Shown here: positions 25,138-33,899 of the stretch, one piece after another
Layout: each line of letters starts with the position of its first letter
Numbering within the stretch: position 1 is the first letter of the stretch
From: Myxocyprinus asiaticus
Lineage: Eukaryota > Chordata > Actinopteri > Cypriniformes > Catostomidae
DNA length: 64,000 nt
Reading direction: 5' to 3'
NCBI RefSeq assembly: GCF_019703515.2
Contig: NC_059346.1
Coordinates: forward strand, 52,751,501 to 52,815,500
Position numbers and translations under genes: made by a program
The notes under the pieces: generated by a model
The model's database searches: none
What the model saw: the letters and a program-made list of their open reading frames with translations, nothing else
What the model was told of the DNA's origin: nothing

Positions 25138-25292
25138 AGATTCATTTAGAGAGGCTCCTAACAGACCTGAATGTGAGAAGCATCACTCCAGCCTCACTGT
25201 CTTTGATGCACACACACAATAGTGAGTCAGACCAGCAGGTGATCAGCCTTAAACCCATGGAAATCAGGACTTACCGCCTGCAGCTGAGCTGA
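1..25292 (+). CDS. man2a1: Golgi alpha-mannosidase II (GH38), C-terminal exons; gene starts before the window
   Basis: Five exons join in frame: 1-84, 2980-3113, 6639-6836, 22447-22560 and 25140-25292, with TGA at 25290-25292. All donors are GT and acceptors AG. They give about 226 residues, roughly the last fifth of a protein that is usually near 1,150 aa. Seen: the block [15 protein letters not shown], then [27 protein letters not shown] and [10 protein letters not shown], ending [12 protein letters not shown]. Known of the family: a type II Golgi membrane enzyme that trims two mannoses from the GlcNAcMan5GlcNAc2 N-glycan, committing it to complex glycans. The catalytic residues lie upstream; this part is the C-terminal beta-rich region. 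The wording is closer to MAN2A1 than to MAN2A2 as I remember them, so the paralogue call is likely but not certain. The introns are crowded with transposons, but no coding exon looks broken. Confidence 0.9.
219..1210. mobile_element. Non-autonomous hAT element with 8-bp TSD
   Basis: The ends read TAGGACTGGGC and GCCCACCCCTA, imperfect inverted repeats. Perfect 8-bp duplications ATTTAAAT flank the element at 211-218 and 1211-1218, which is diagnostic of hAT transposition. The interior is AT-rich with 'cgatat' motifs near the ends. A short open frame (387-671) may be a transposase or captured remnant, but I do not recognise a domain. Confidence 0.85.
1699..1985 (+). repeat. Single arm of the cyprinid foldback repeat
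   Basis: Begins 'aagggatagttcacccaaaa' and continues through 'atgactttctttcttctgct' and 'agtccagtggttaaa'. It matches the left arm of the palindrome at 40340-40997. The second arm is missing. A small perfect hairpin, CTTTCACTTT with AAAGTGAAAG, follows at about 2013-2041. Confidence 0.75.
2325..2765 (-). mobile_element. tRNA-derived SINE, reverse orientation
   Basis: Read on the - strand it starts with a tRNA-like head, 'gggcctgggtagctcag', with box A (TAGCTCAG) and box B (GAGTTCGAATCC). A conserved body follows, then a tail 'ccaatttgggagaaaagggg' running into an A/T-rich end. A 13-bp target duplication ACACTTCACCTTT lies at 2312-2324 and 2766-2778. A short piece of the same head recurs at about 33471-33520. 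Confidence 0.88.
3672..5857 (+). mobile_element. Decayed BED-type hAT element, interrupted by another hAT
   Basis: The left end 'agtggagctgtcaaaatta' and the 'gcgattaatcgcaattaagc' region near 5819 resemble the 'gggctgtcaa...gattaa' hAT ends seen in fish, but no clean target duplication is visible, so the ends are approximate. The frame 3788-4027 includes [14 protein letters not shown], a C-x2-C start of a BED-like zinc finger. Its second half ([11 protein letters not shown]) resumes at 5158 beyond the inserted hAT. Confidence 0.5.
4028..5149. mobile_element. Non-autonomous hAT with perfect TSD
   Basis: The ends are TAGTGGTTGACCGATA and TATCGGTCGACCTCTA. Perfect 8-bp duplications GTCTTAAC lie at 4020-4027 and 5150-5157. 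It sits inside the BED-finger frame of the surrounding hAT. No transposase is recognisable. Confidence 0.9.
5858..6638. other. man2a1: Intron sequence, no gene seen
   Basis: Non-coding intron between coding exons of the man2a1-like gene. Short open frames here are not supported. The acceptor TTTCTTAG ends at 6638. Confidence 0.6.
6837..8018. other. man2a1: Start of the large man2a1 intron
   Basis: Non-coding. At about 7580-7900 it carries a piece resembling a dispersed repeat ('ggggccgttcagatcaaatt'), partly similar to 4283-4340 and 45690-45790. Nothing else is recognised. Confidence 0.4.
10153..11904 (-). pseudogene. DIRS RT / RNase H / recombinase remnant
   Basis: RT begins [20 protein letters not shown] (about 11520), then [19 protein letters not shown]. 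The catalytic YLDD box reads YPDG ([12 protein letters not shown]), a loss of one aspartate. RNase H shows [27 protein letters not shown] and LNTAADALS. Directly after this comes only the C-terminal end of the tyrosine recombinase ([20 protein letters not shown], with the likely nucleophile Tyr). Most of the recombinase is deleted, and frames shift several times. Confidence 0.85.
12214..12738 (-). pseudogene. DIRS Gag-like N-terminal region
   Basis: A 174-residue frame on the - strand contains [17 protein letters not shown] followed by [10 protein letters not shown], the Cys/His-rich start typical of fish DIRS Gag. A Ser/Pro-rich region follows. The Gag C-terminal half appears shortened between here and the RT. 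Confidence 0.7.
16858..17047. repeat. Two (TTA)n/(TAA)n palindromic microsatellites
   Basis: Arrays of TTA switch to AAT at about 16860-16905 and again at 17011-17046. Each array is an inverted repeat of itself. They are followed by similar text ('gcactaaagagcctatgtta' and 'gcacttaggtgcctctgtta'), so the whole about 150-bp block is duplicated. Confidence 0.85.
17140..18200. repeat. Dispersed repeat of unknown class
   Basis: A GC-richer, stop-poor block opens 'gtcacaagatttgcagagag' and closes with a stem-like pair, 'gtcacggtcctgcca' (18143) and 'gacaggaccgtgaca' (18181). It has internal weak repeats ('caatgccatg...ctctcaca'). The open frames on both strands have skewed composition and no recognised domain. 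Its style recalls other noncoding fish repeats; the class is not established. Confidence 0.5.
18201..19106. other. man2a1: Intron sequence, no gene seen
   Basis: AT-rich non-coding intron of the man2a1-like gene between repeats. Nothing recognised. Confidence 0.5.
19115..20656. mobile_element. Non-autonomous hAT with perfect TSD and internal array
   Basis: The ends are TAGTGGTCGACCAATATA and TATTGGTTGATCACTA. Perfect 8-bp duplications GTAAATGA lie at 19107-19114 and 20657-20664. The interior holds three tandem units of about 200 bp. No transposase is seen. Confidence 0.92.
19430..20040 (+). repeat. Three tandem units of about 200 bp within the hAT
   Basis: Units start at 'caacagttccct' (19440, 19641) and 'caatagttccct' (19848). 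Each runs through 'aaaggcaaat', 'ctgcaaatatgcacatatct', 'cagatgtaat' and 'cttcctctg...gtattctatcag'. Divergence between units is moderate. Confidence 0.85.
20665..22446. other. man2a1: Intron sequence with decayed repeats
   Basis: Non-coding intron of the man2a1-like gene. About 21063-21360 opens 'ttaaaggtgctgtaagtgat', resembling a dispersed fish repeat. A run of 'gaatcaaatc'-like words lies at 21830-21920. The acceptor TCTCACAG ends at 22446. Confidence 0.4.
22947..24494 (-). mobile_element. Tc1-like element, 1.55 kb
   Basis: The ends CAGTGGCAAGAAAATGTATG and its inverted form TACTTTTTCTTGCCACTG are flanked by TA at 22945-22946 and 24495-24496. Terminal inverted repeats are long, including 'gtgaaccctt'-like inner copies. 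The transposase lies on the - strand. The related repeat at about 2243-2275 shows the same target without the element. Confidence 0.94.
23264..24115 (-). pseudogene. Tc1 transposase, broken
   Basis: The start ATG is the complement of 24113-24115 ([20 protein letters not shown]). Then come [20 protein letters not shown] and [18 protein letters not shown]. In the C-terminal half, [13 protein letters not shown] and PDLNPIE keep the second Asp and the Glu of the DDE triad. The first Asp block is lost around 23640, and stops or frameshifts occur at about 23965 and 23650. It is inactive. Confidence 0.9.
25094..25138 (+). repeat. (TG)n microsatellite forming the splice acceptor tract
   Basis: A near-pure TG dinucleotide run, with one T-rich interruption near 25118, ends in TAG immediately before the last man2a1 coding exon. 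It occupies the position of the polypyrimidine tract. Confidence 0.9.
25140..25292 (+). CDS. man2a1: Last coding exon of man2a1-like gene
   Basis: This exon encodes the final 50 residues and the stop. Its acceptor AG (25138-25139) directly follows a long TG repeat, so the usual pyrimidine tract is replaced by alternating T and G. The start at 25140 keeps frame with the preceding exon, which ends exactly at 22560 after the codons for TTTRGK. Confidence 0.88.
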   Translation: MHLERLLTDLNVRSITPASLSLMHTHNSESDQQVISLKPMEIRTYRLQLS

Positions 25293-27757
25293 ACCGTGCA
25301 ACGGCCGCAGTCACTCCCTCTTTTGTCATTACTTGGCTCATGTTCTCAGTGTTTTAGACACAAGAGCCTTTAGGTTGTTGCCTTCAGTCAAGGACTCAGT
25401 GAGTGATTGTCAACATTAACCTTAAGCTTCACAGCAAAAGTGCAATATAAAATCTAAAGGAATTCCCAACCAGCTCTCTCAGGATATTTTAAAATAACAT
25501 AGAACATGAAAATTCTTAAGTGTGTTTCACTGTGCTGTGAGTTGACTTCTTTTGCACTGGGAATGTGTCATTTTCTTGTTCAGTTTTAAAAGTGAAATCA
25601 CTATTCTTACTTATGTTACTTGATTAAGAGAAATGTTTGGCCTGTTTGCTCATAGGGCTTCTGCTCTGTTCATTTTATTGTTACAGTTCCCTGATGACAT
25701 TTTTTAAAATCTGAATTGTAAAATAATTGATATCCTGGCAGAGGATTTTTTTTTTTTTTTTTTTTTTTAAATAATTGGAATCTTTTTTTTTTTCCTGAAT
25801 TTGTTTTTGTGTTTTGTTTTGTTTGTTTTGAACAGAGAGCTTGTGCTCTGTTTATTGTGTCTGCACAGTTCCTGGAAGAAAGCTGTTTAACATCTTTCAT
25901 CCAGTTTTTTTGTTTTGTTTTGTTTTGAACAGAGGACTTGTGATCTGTTTATGGTGTCTTTACAATTCCTGGATGAAAGGTGTTTAAAACCTTTTTATCC
26001 AGTCTCTTGTTTTGTGTTTTGTTTTGTTTTGAACAGAGGACTTGTGGAAGAAAGGTGTTTAACATCCTGTTTTTTTTATTTTGTGTTTTGTTTTGTTTTG
26101 TTTTGTTTTGAACAGAGGACTTGTGATCTGTTGATTGTGTCTTTACAAGTCCTGGATGAAAGGTGTTTAAAAACTTTCATCTAGTTTTTTTTCTTTTTGC
26201 TATTCCAAAGTTCTTGCTAAGAATTGTGCCTTAGTCCTACATGGTCTTAATGTGATAAAATAAGAAATGTTGAAAGCTTTTATAATAACAGGCTACATTT
26301 GTTTTTATCATTTGCCTTTACTTTCCAGACAGAAAAATGCCTGAAATGTTTTAGGTTTCCACAATCAAATATTTGTGAAAGTTTTTTTGTTTTTTTGCAG
26401 TTTACATATGCAGATATCAAGCTATACTTGCATTATGCAGTTTGTTTGCTTTAAATGCTCTTTGATAATTGCAAATGACTGCAAGTTACATGTGTTTATC
26501 ACATTTATTGAAATGGGTGATTTAATACAACTCAAGAAGATGAAATGAAGATGATTTTATGTTTTTACACTTTCACACACATTGTACTTGTCTTTTATAT
26601 ATATTTTTAAATGATTATTGTCATTATCTGTTTTTACAATGTATACAGAGTATATATTGGTCAGTCTTTTTCCCCTTATTTGTCTATTTTACACAGTCTG
26701 AAGGATTGTATATAGGTTTGAGAACAGCATAACTTCACCAAAGGTGGGTGAATGATTGTGTGTACTAAAAGATGTGGCTTCCATTTTTATCCCAGAGAAG
26801 ATAAATATTAGAGAAGAGATTAAATGTGTCATTTAATTTATTTAGTTATTTGAATATAAATCATATTTGTATAAATATAAATACAGTTCTGGCTATGGGG
26901 ATTTTATTTAGTTGGAAGTGGTGCTTGTTAAAAAAAATGTGGTTGTAGTTACTATGGATTTTTAAAACTAAACTTCATTTGATTGTGTTGAAGTTTAGTT
27001 AAGAATGGAAAAAATCATTTTAGAACCTAAAATTGTTGTATACATAACACAATTACACAATCAAACTATGCAAATATTATTACTTTTTATCTTATGCAAC
27101 AATAATGTTTTTGTTTTTTTTGTTTTTTAATAACCTGCTGGTTTGTGGGATCACACATTATGTGGGACATTTACCTTAAATCACAGACTTCCTGCAGTGA
27201 AAAATTATCTAAGCGATCCCAAATTTTAACTGACAGTTTTATAACACTTTCTAAAATGTAGGAGATCAATCAAATTTGCCAAGCATTATTGTTGCCAGTC
27301 CTAACTTATATTCTGGGTGTCTATTTTTGGGGTGTATTTATTTATTTATTTATTTATTTTTTAATCAGCAGTGAATAGATTTGGCCACTTGTCTTGCGCG
27401 TGATGAAGGATGATTGTTGACTTGCTACTGTGATTTTTAAAAAATGTTAATTGAGTTGAATCAGTCTGTTGTTCTATTTCTGTTTGTTAAAATATTGACT
27501 GGCATGTCATTCTGTTGGTCAGTCAAAAGTTTTGTGATTACTGTATTCCAACATAGTAGCTGCTTAATTCACTCTTCTCTTTTATGACCAAATTGGTCTG
27601 TGACTGTATAGTGAATCAAGACTTTGAACGATGCTTTTCTTACCCTGTGAGAACATACTTCTTTTTTAATATAATGAAAGAGTATGCATCTTTTTTTTTT
27701 ACTAGTGTTGCCAATTAAAATGTCTGTCTATCATTGAATGGAATGTGGAAAAATAAA
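25293..27757 (+). other. man2a1: Probable man2a1 3' UTR
   Basis: No further coding exon follows the stop. The stretch is AT-rich and non-coding, and an AATAAA signal lies at 27752-27757 after about 2.46 kb. Other poly(A)-like hexamers are possible, so the end is inferred. It contains a local tandem repeat (25790-26190), runs of T, and a (TTTA)n tract near 27336-27360. Confidence 0.5.
25790..26190 (+). repeat. Tandem repeat in the 3' UTR, about 4 units of 65-110 bp
   Basis: Each unit opens with a TTTTG run, then 'gaacagaggacttgtg', then usually 'tgtctttacaattcctgga' or a close variant and 'aaggtgtttaa'. Units begin near 25800, 25910, 26010 and 26080. The third lacks the middle part. A diverged unit may lie upstream near 25640. 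Confidence 0.8.
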
Positions 27758-28957
27758 ACATTGTTCAGTCTTTTATTTTGTTTGGATTTTGTTTTGGTGA
27801 TTGATAAATATTCAGGTAATCCAATACAATGAGGTAAACAATAATCCTAACCATAGGTATGAGCAATGGTAATAGTAATTTAATAATTTTGATGTTTTTG
27901 TCAGTTGTCTTTAAAGCATTAAGAGATAATAGATCTCAGATAAAATCATATATTTTTGTTTCATGTTAACTCGTAGGGTTTTGTATTCTGTTTGACCTTT
28001 CTTTTTTTCCAGCACTGTCTTTTCAATTTCGTCTTCCTTTTGCCATTATGAAAGAAAGAATGACAAAGAAAGGGGTTCCATATCCCCTTGAACTCTGTGG
28101 ACCCGCTGGCGGTTCCGTGGGTGGGGAACAGTGTTTATGATAAAGACCCGGGTATACTTCATTTTTCTACATTCCGGATCGGATTGCGCCCGGCCGAGCG
28201 CGTTGCCTTTCTCAGTATACTTTTCTGACCATGAAAAATAGGAATGTGTTTGACGCATGCGCACTACAACTGCTTTGTGACACTTTTAGTAGTCAATGCC
28301 AGCGCATGCACAGACGACGTGCACAGACGAGAACCTTGTGCGCGAGTCAAGAAAATCTAGGTAGCGTGCAGTCAAGCCGTGCAGCTGTGCTGATGACGCA
28401 GTTTGCATCACACATACTGTGCATGGAGGGATCTGCAACGCGGACACCCAAAGTATATTTAAGTTTACCCTTAAATTGTAAAAGTCCCCCGATACATTAG
28501 TTACTCATATTTGGTATCATTTGAAAGCTTAGAACCTGAACTTTTCAAAGAATACCATCACTTTTGAATTTATGTTAGATAAAATAACAAAATCAAGACT
28601 TAAAAACTTTGCGTCACATATGAGCACCACCTAGAGGTGACTATGTATAAATATCCGAACGAATATAAAAGTTTTTCACAGCACATAAATAGTCAAGTCA
28701 TATATCAAATGACAGCACTTATTCTCAGGAATGTGAGTGTACAGTTTATTTTGTCGGCCTAACACCACATTTCGAATGATTATCAAAAGAATCAAGAAGT
28801 GAAATATAATGTCTGTAAGACAACAAAGACAAACGTCTCATGTCTGCTCCGATCACTGCTTCTATAAACCCCAAAGTAGCCAGAACTCTATATCAGCTCT
28901 TACCTTAGGCTGTTTTCTTCAAAATTAGCCTTTTTTCTCAGCATTATATCTCAGATA
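27758..28957. other. Intergenic region with repeat remnants
   Basis: No gene seen. About 28130-28500 is GC-richer and opens 'aaagacccgggtatacttca', which looks like the start of a dispersed fish repeat. The open frames here lack recognisable domains. Confidence 0.4.
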
Positions 28958-29175
28958 TACAGTGCATTCAGATATTATTCTGGACCCTTCATTTTTTTCA
29001 CATTTTATTATGTTGCAGCCTTATGCTAAAATGCATTTTTTTTTTTTCACATCAATCCACACTCCATACCCCATAATGACAAAGCAAACCCCAGATTTTT
29101 TAAAACTGCACATTTATTAAAAAGAAAAAAAAATGTAATATCACATTGACATAAGTATTCAGACCCTTTGCTATG

Positions 29176-29829
29176 ACACTTGAAATTTAGCTCCAGTGCA
29201 TCCCAGGATCCAGAGACAGGATTGTGTTGAGGCACAGATCTGGGGAAGGCTACAAACATTTTTGGCTGCATTGAATGTTCCCAAGAGCACATTGGCCTTC
29301 ATAATTCTTAAATGGAAGAAGTTTGGAACATCCAGGACTCTTCCTAGAGTTGGCTGCCCAGCTAAACTGAGCAATCAGGGGAGAAGGGCCTTGGTAAGAG
29401 AGGAGGGGGTGATTTTCAGCTGCAGCAACTGGGCGACTGGTCTGGGTTGAAGGAAAGCTGAATGCAGCAAAATACAGAGATTTCCTTAATGAAAACCTGG
29501 TCCAGAGTGTTCAGGACCTCAGTCTGGGCCGAAGGTTCACCTTCCAACAGGACAATGACCCGAAACACACAGCCAAGACAACGCAAGTTCGGCTTAGGGA
29601 CAACTCGTTGAATGTCCTTGACTGGCCCAGCCAGAGGCCGGATTTGAACCCAATCGAACATCTTTGGAGAGACCTGAAAATGGCTGTCCATCGATGGTCC
29701 CCAATCAACCTGAGAGGGCTTGAGAGGATCTGCAGAGAAGAATGGCAGCAAATCCCCAAATCCAGGTGTGCAAAGCTTGTCGCATCATACCCAAAAAGAC
29801 TTGAGACTTTAATCGCTTCCAAGGGTCTG
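29176..29829 (+). pseudogene. Tc1 transposase, deleted
   Basis: The N-terminal part reads TFLAALNVPKSTLAFIILKW and RTLPRVGCPAKLSNQGRRAL. After a deletion near 29450 the C-terminal part continues with FQQDNDPKHTAKTT and PDLNPIEHLWRDLKMAVHR, keeping the last two DDE residues. The first Asp block is absent. Confidence 0.85.
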
Positions 29830-29837
29830 AATACTTA

Positions 29838-31050
29838 CACTGGTGGCCAAAGGTTTGGAATAATGTAAAGATTTTGCTGTTTCAGAAGGAAACTGGTACT
29901 TTCATTCACCAAAGTGGCATTCAACTGATCACAAAGTGTAGTCAGGACATTACTGATGTAAAAAACAGCACCATCACTATTTAAAAAATTTAATTTTTGA
30001 TCAAATCTAGACAGGCCCCATTTCCAGCAGCCATCACTCCAACACCTTATCCTTGAGTGATCATGCTAAATTGCTAATTTGGTACTAGAAAATTACTTGC
30101 CATTATATCAAACACTGCTGAAAGCTATTTGGTTCTTTAAATGAAGCTTAACATTGTCTTTGTGTTTGTTTTTGAGTTGCCACAGTATGCAATAGACTGG
30201 CATGTCTTAAGGTCAATATTAGGTCAAAAATGTAAAAAAAAGAAACAGCTTTCTCTAGAAACTCATCAGTCAATCACTGTTATGAGGAATGAAGGCTATA
30301 CAATGCTTGAAATTGCAAAAAAAAAAAAAAAACAATTTCATACAAAGGCGTACACTAAAGTTTTCAAAGACAAAGGACAACTGGCTCTAACAAGGACAGA
30401 AAGAGATGTGAAAGGCCAGATGTACAACTAAACAAGAGGATAAGTACATCAGAGTCTCTAGTTTGAGAAATAGACGCCTCACATGTCCTCAGCTGACAGC
30501 TTCATTGAATTCTACCCGCTCAACACCAGTTTCATGTACAACAGTAAAGAGAAGACTCAGGGGTGCAGGCCTTATGTGAAGAATTGCAAAGAAAAAGCCA
30601 CTTTTGAAACAGAAAAACAAAAAGAAAAGATTAGAGTGGGCAAAGAAACACAGACATTGGACAACAGATAATTGGAAAAGAGTGTTATGGATCTTAACCC
30701 ATTGAGCTTTTGTGGGATCAGCTAGACTGTAAGGTGCGTGAGAAGTGCCCGACAAGACAGGAAGCGTGGGGTGAAATGTCACCTGAGTATCTGGACAAAC
30801 TGACAGCTAGAATGCAAGGGATCTGCAAAGCTGTCATTGCTGCACATGGATGATGTATTAATTAACTACTCTTTATAGTAGTTTCAGAAGTTCTGAACAT
30901 TTTTTTCAAATTGTAACAGTAATTTTTCACATTATTAATGTCCTGAATGTAAACTGTGATCAGTTGAATGACACTTTGGTGAATAAAAATACCAATTTCT
31001 TTCCATAAGAGCAAAATCTGTACATTATTCCAAACTTTTGGTCGCCAGTG
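29838..31050 (+). mobile_element. Nested Tc1-like element
   Basis: The ends CACTGGTGGCCAAAGG and CTTTTGGTCGCCAGTG are flanked by TA (29836-29837, 31051-31052). Inner arm sequence includes 'agattttgct' and 'agcaaaatct'. It lies inside the 28960-31248 element, just after the word 'gaatactta', so it is younger. Confidence 0.92.
30225..30852 (+). pseudogene. Nested Tc1 transposase remnant
   Basis: Pieces include KKKQLSLETHQSITVMRNEG (helix-turn-helix region), then, in other frames, RLTCPQLTASLNSTRS-like and KKRLEWAKKHRHWTTDNWKR, ending MQGICKAVIAAHG, which matches the usual Tc1 C-terminus. Much of the catalytic core is deleted. Confidence 0.75.
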
Positions 31051-31250
31051 TATGTCAATGTAATATTTCAGTTTTTCTTTTTAATAAATTTGCAAAGTTA
31101 TCAAAAATCTGGTTTTTGCTTTGTCATTATGGGGTATGGAGTGTAGATTGATGTGAAAACAAATAAATAATTTAAAGCATTTTAGCATAAGGCTGCAACA
31201 TAAAATGTGAACAAAATGAAGGGGTCTTAAAACTTTCTGAATGCACTGTA

Positions 31251-33269
31251 TCTAAATGAAATTTGCAGTCCAGCAGAAAAGGCATGATAAACAAATAATT
31301 TGCCAAATATGTTATCAACTATCGATAATGGAGTGTTTTTCGACTTTAGGTTGAGCTTCTATTCCATTCAGAGGCCGAGATATATGTGAAAATGTTGGAA
31401 ACATGCATGCGATCAAAAACTGGCTGGATGTCTATGTCCATTCAGAGTGCTCAGCTGCATTAGAGCGCCACCCACAATTCAGATCTGTATATTGTGACGG
31501 AAGGTTATAGATGAAAATGTATTTTTTCTAGTACTTGCTGCCAGCTAGTGGAATGAAATAAGACTTTTTGCAAGAAGATAGAGCAAACAGAACCAGAATT
31601 AAATGCTTACAAAGTTCAGGCAACTAAATAAATATATATTTTAATTTTTTTAATTATCTTCATCATAAAAATGTAAACATATACAATATTATTTATTAAT
31701 TATTGGAATCTTATTTATTATTATTATTTTATCTGGGGTGGGGTTCTGTAAAATGGGACAATTTTTTTGAATATTTTTTTTTTCCAATTAGTCCACTGTA
31801 TGTGTGTATGGTGAGCTTTTAAATTTTGGAGTAAAAAATTGCACAAGAGTTTGAAGAGGATATACCAATCAACTACTGTACCTCTTATCTTAATACCAAT
31901 ATCTTACTACTAATCTAAATTAAGTTAAAAATGTTTATAGCAAAATAAACTGTCTCTGATTGGTTGATGGATTACTCCCATCCAATCAATCCCTGGTAAT
32001 TTCAGCAATGAACATGAATGTAGCATGAATTACATGAATTACACGAATTCTACACAAATGCAAGGCTTTGACTCTGGCCTTCAGAACAGCCAATGGAACC
32101 GCACACTCTTACTTCATTTCACTTCTCTGCGGTCTATGAACGAGCGGCGCCTGGTGGCCCCATCTCAGTGAGGCTCAAAGTCTATGTCATGATCATTCAC
32201 TTTCTCTGTTCCACTGTGGTGGAATGAGCTAACAACTTTCACACAATCTGCTGATACCATCTCAACATTCAAGAACCAGCTGAAAACACATCTGTTCCGC
32301 AAGCACTTAACCAACCCACACTAACTAATCATACTATTGAACTTGCTCTCTCTGTAAAAAAATAACAAAAACTTTCTCTGTTTCTTTCTTCTGCGCTAGC
32401 GCCTATACTACCCACCTTGAGAACTTGGCAGTACAACACTGCAGATGTTGTTGAACTTTGTACGACAAATTATTTGCTATGTTCCTCATTTGAAGTCGCT
32501 TTGGATAAAAGCATGTAAATGTAATTGTAAATTACATACTCAAGAAAATGTAAAAATGCTTCTCTTAAGTCTCCAGACCTGAATGTTTTGATGTTTTTTA
32601 TTTTTATTTTTTATTATCCCTGGGAAGCATGTTCTAACCCTGGCTGTGGAAACAGCTTCTTTCCTGGGCTTGGCAGAAGCAACGGTTCTTATTCTGTGCT
32701 GGAGGTTTGCAGAATGAGTAGTGAGTTGTGCCAGTGCTGGTTGGAGCCAGATCTGTGAAAGTGTGTGCTAGCCGCCAAGTGATCCGCTCGCTCTGTGCAC
32801 GCAGCAGGATTGTGTGAACTTCTGATCCCCTCTCTGTGGTTCTTCACAACACTTTTATCACTCTGGAAACGAAGATAGCACAGATCCTATTGATCATGCT
32901 GAGACTTAAATTAAGATTCTGTTCTTGACTTGTTTGAGTGCAGGAATTTAATGTAGTAGTACTCTACAAGATGAATGTTTAAAGGCAACCAGTGTGCTTC
33001 AGCATTTTGTATATATTCAAATTTATTTTCCTGTCAAATGCTTCATGAACTTGCTATTACCATGCCACCTCAGTGTTGGGCACAATTTAATTTAAAAAAT
33101 GTAGCTTGAATCCTGCTAAGGCTCATGCATTATTCAGCTAGAAGCTTAAAATCTTTTTTACTCAAATATCCAAATACTTTCTTTTGTTTGTTTGTAGGTA
33201 GCACTATAAAGACACCATGAATGGATGCAATTTTCCTATTGAAACAAGAAGCTGGGGCAGAACATATTG
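31251..33269. other. Intergenic region, mostly unannotated
   Basis: AT-rich sequence with an L2 3' end inside (about 32205-32535). No coding gene seen. Confidence 0.4.
32205..32535 (+). mobile_element. L2-type LINE, 5'-truncated 3' end
   Basis: The reading TISTFKNQLKTHLFRKHL is the C-terminal tail seen in fish L2/CR1 reverse transcriptases. It is followed about 200 bp later by the characteristic 3' end 'cgctttggataaaagcatgt' and 'aatgtaattgtaa'. The 5' limit is uncertain. Confidence 0.8.
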
Positions 33270-33470
33270 GGTCTGTTCCAAAACTTGGTAAGCTGCCTCG
33301 CTGTCTCCTGCCTACATAGGCAGCTGTCTTCTATGGCAGCATCCTAATTGGGGTGTAATGATCCATCGATCTGGATCAATACATTGATCCAATGATCAAC
33401 GATCCAATGTTATCAATACAATGCGTAAATATCGATATAAACATTTTTTAAAGATGTACCTTTATTCAGG

Positions 33471-33521
33471 GGGCCTGGGTAGCTCAGTGGTAAAGACGCT
33501 GACTACCACCCCTGGAGTCTT
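33471..33521 (+). mobile_element. SINE head fragment
   Basis: 'gggcctgggtagctcagtgg' followed by 'gacgctgactaccacccctg' matches the tRNA-like head of the SINE at 2325-2765, but stops before box B and the body. Confidence 0.8.
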
Positions 33522-33899
33522 GTTTGGAAGGCTGCATGCTAGGTAGGACACATCCTTTGAAGGCTGCAGTATACTGAGTGTCCTCATTTAAACGAGACGG
33601 CCTTCGTAGGAGGGTAACATGGTTGCTATGTCAGCACGCCACTCTTTAACAATTGCGAGCGCTTTGAGTGAGAAGGGAACAAAGTCCCTCTGGAAGGGAA
33701 TGTATGAGGTACATTTTAGGAGAGTTATAATGATGTAAAGAGAAAAGAAAATAGATTTTACAGGTGTATTTTTAGTCTAATACTTTATTTTAATTATATT
33801 TTAATATAATTACACATATTATCTACTCTGCACCCATCTACTGAGGTACTTCAACTTGGTAATTAACATTCCTTGTGTTTGAACATCATATTTACAGGC

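Larger units (their letters stand above)
28960..31248 (+). mobile_element. Tc1-like element holding a second Tc1
   Basis: The ends CAGTGCATTCAGA and CTGAATGCACTG are flanked by TA (28958-28959, 31249-31250). The arms are long ('ccataccccataatgacaaa' and its complement near 31118-31137). The transposase lies on the + strand and is internally deleted. A different Tc1 (29838-31050) is inserted near its 3' end. Without it the element is about 1.08 kb. Confidence 0.93.

Noticed and set aside
28231..28500. 89-codon frame in a GC-richer block
   Set aside because: No splice context, no domain, and the surrounding text looks like a dispersed repeat.
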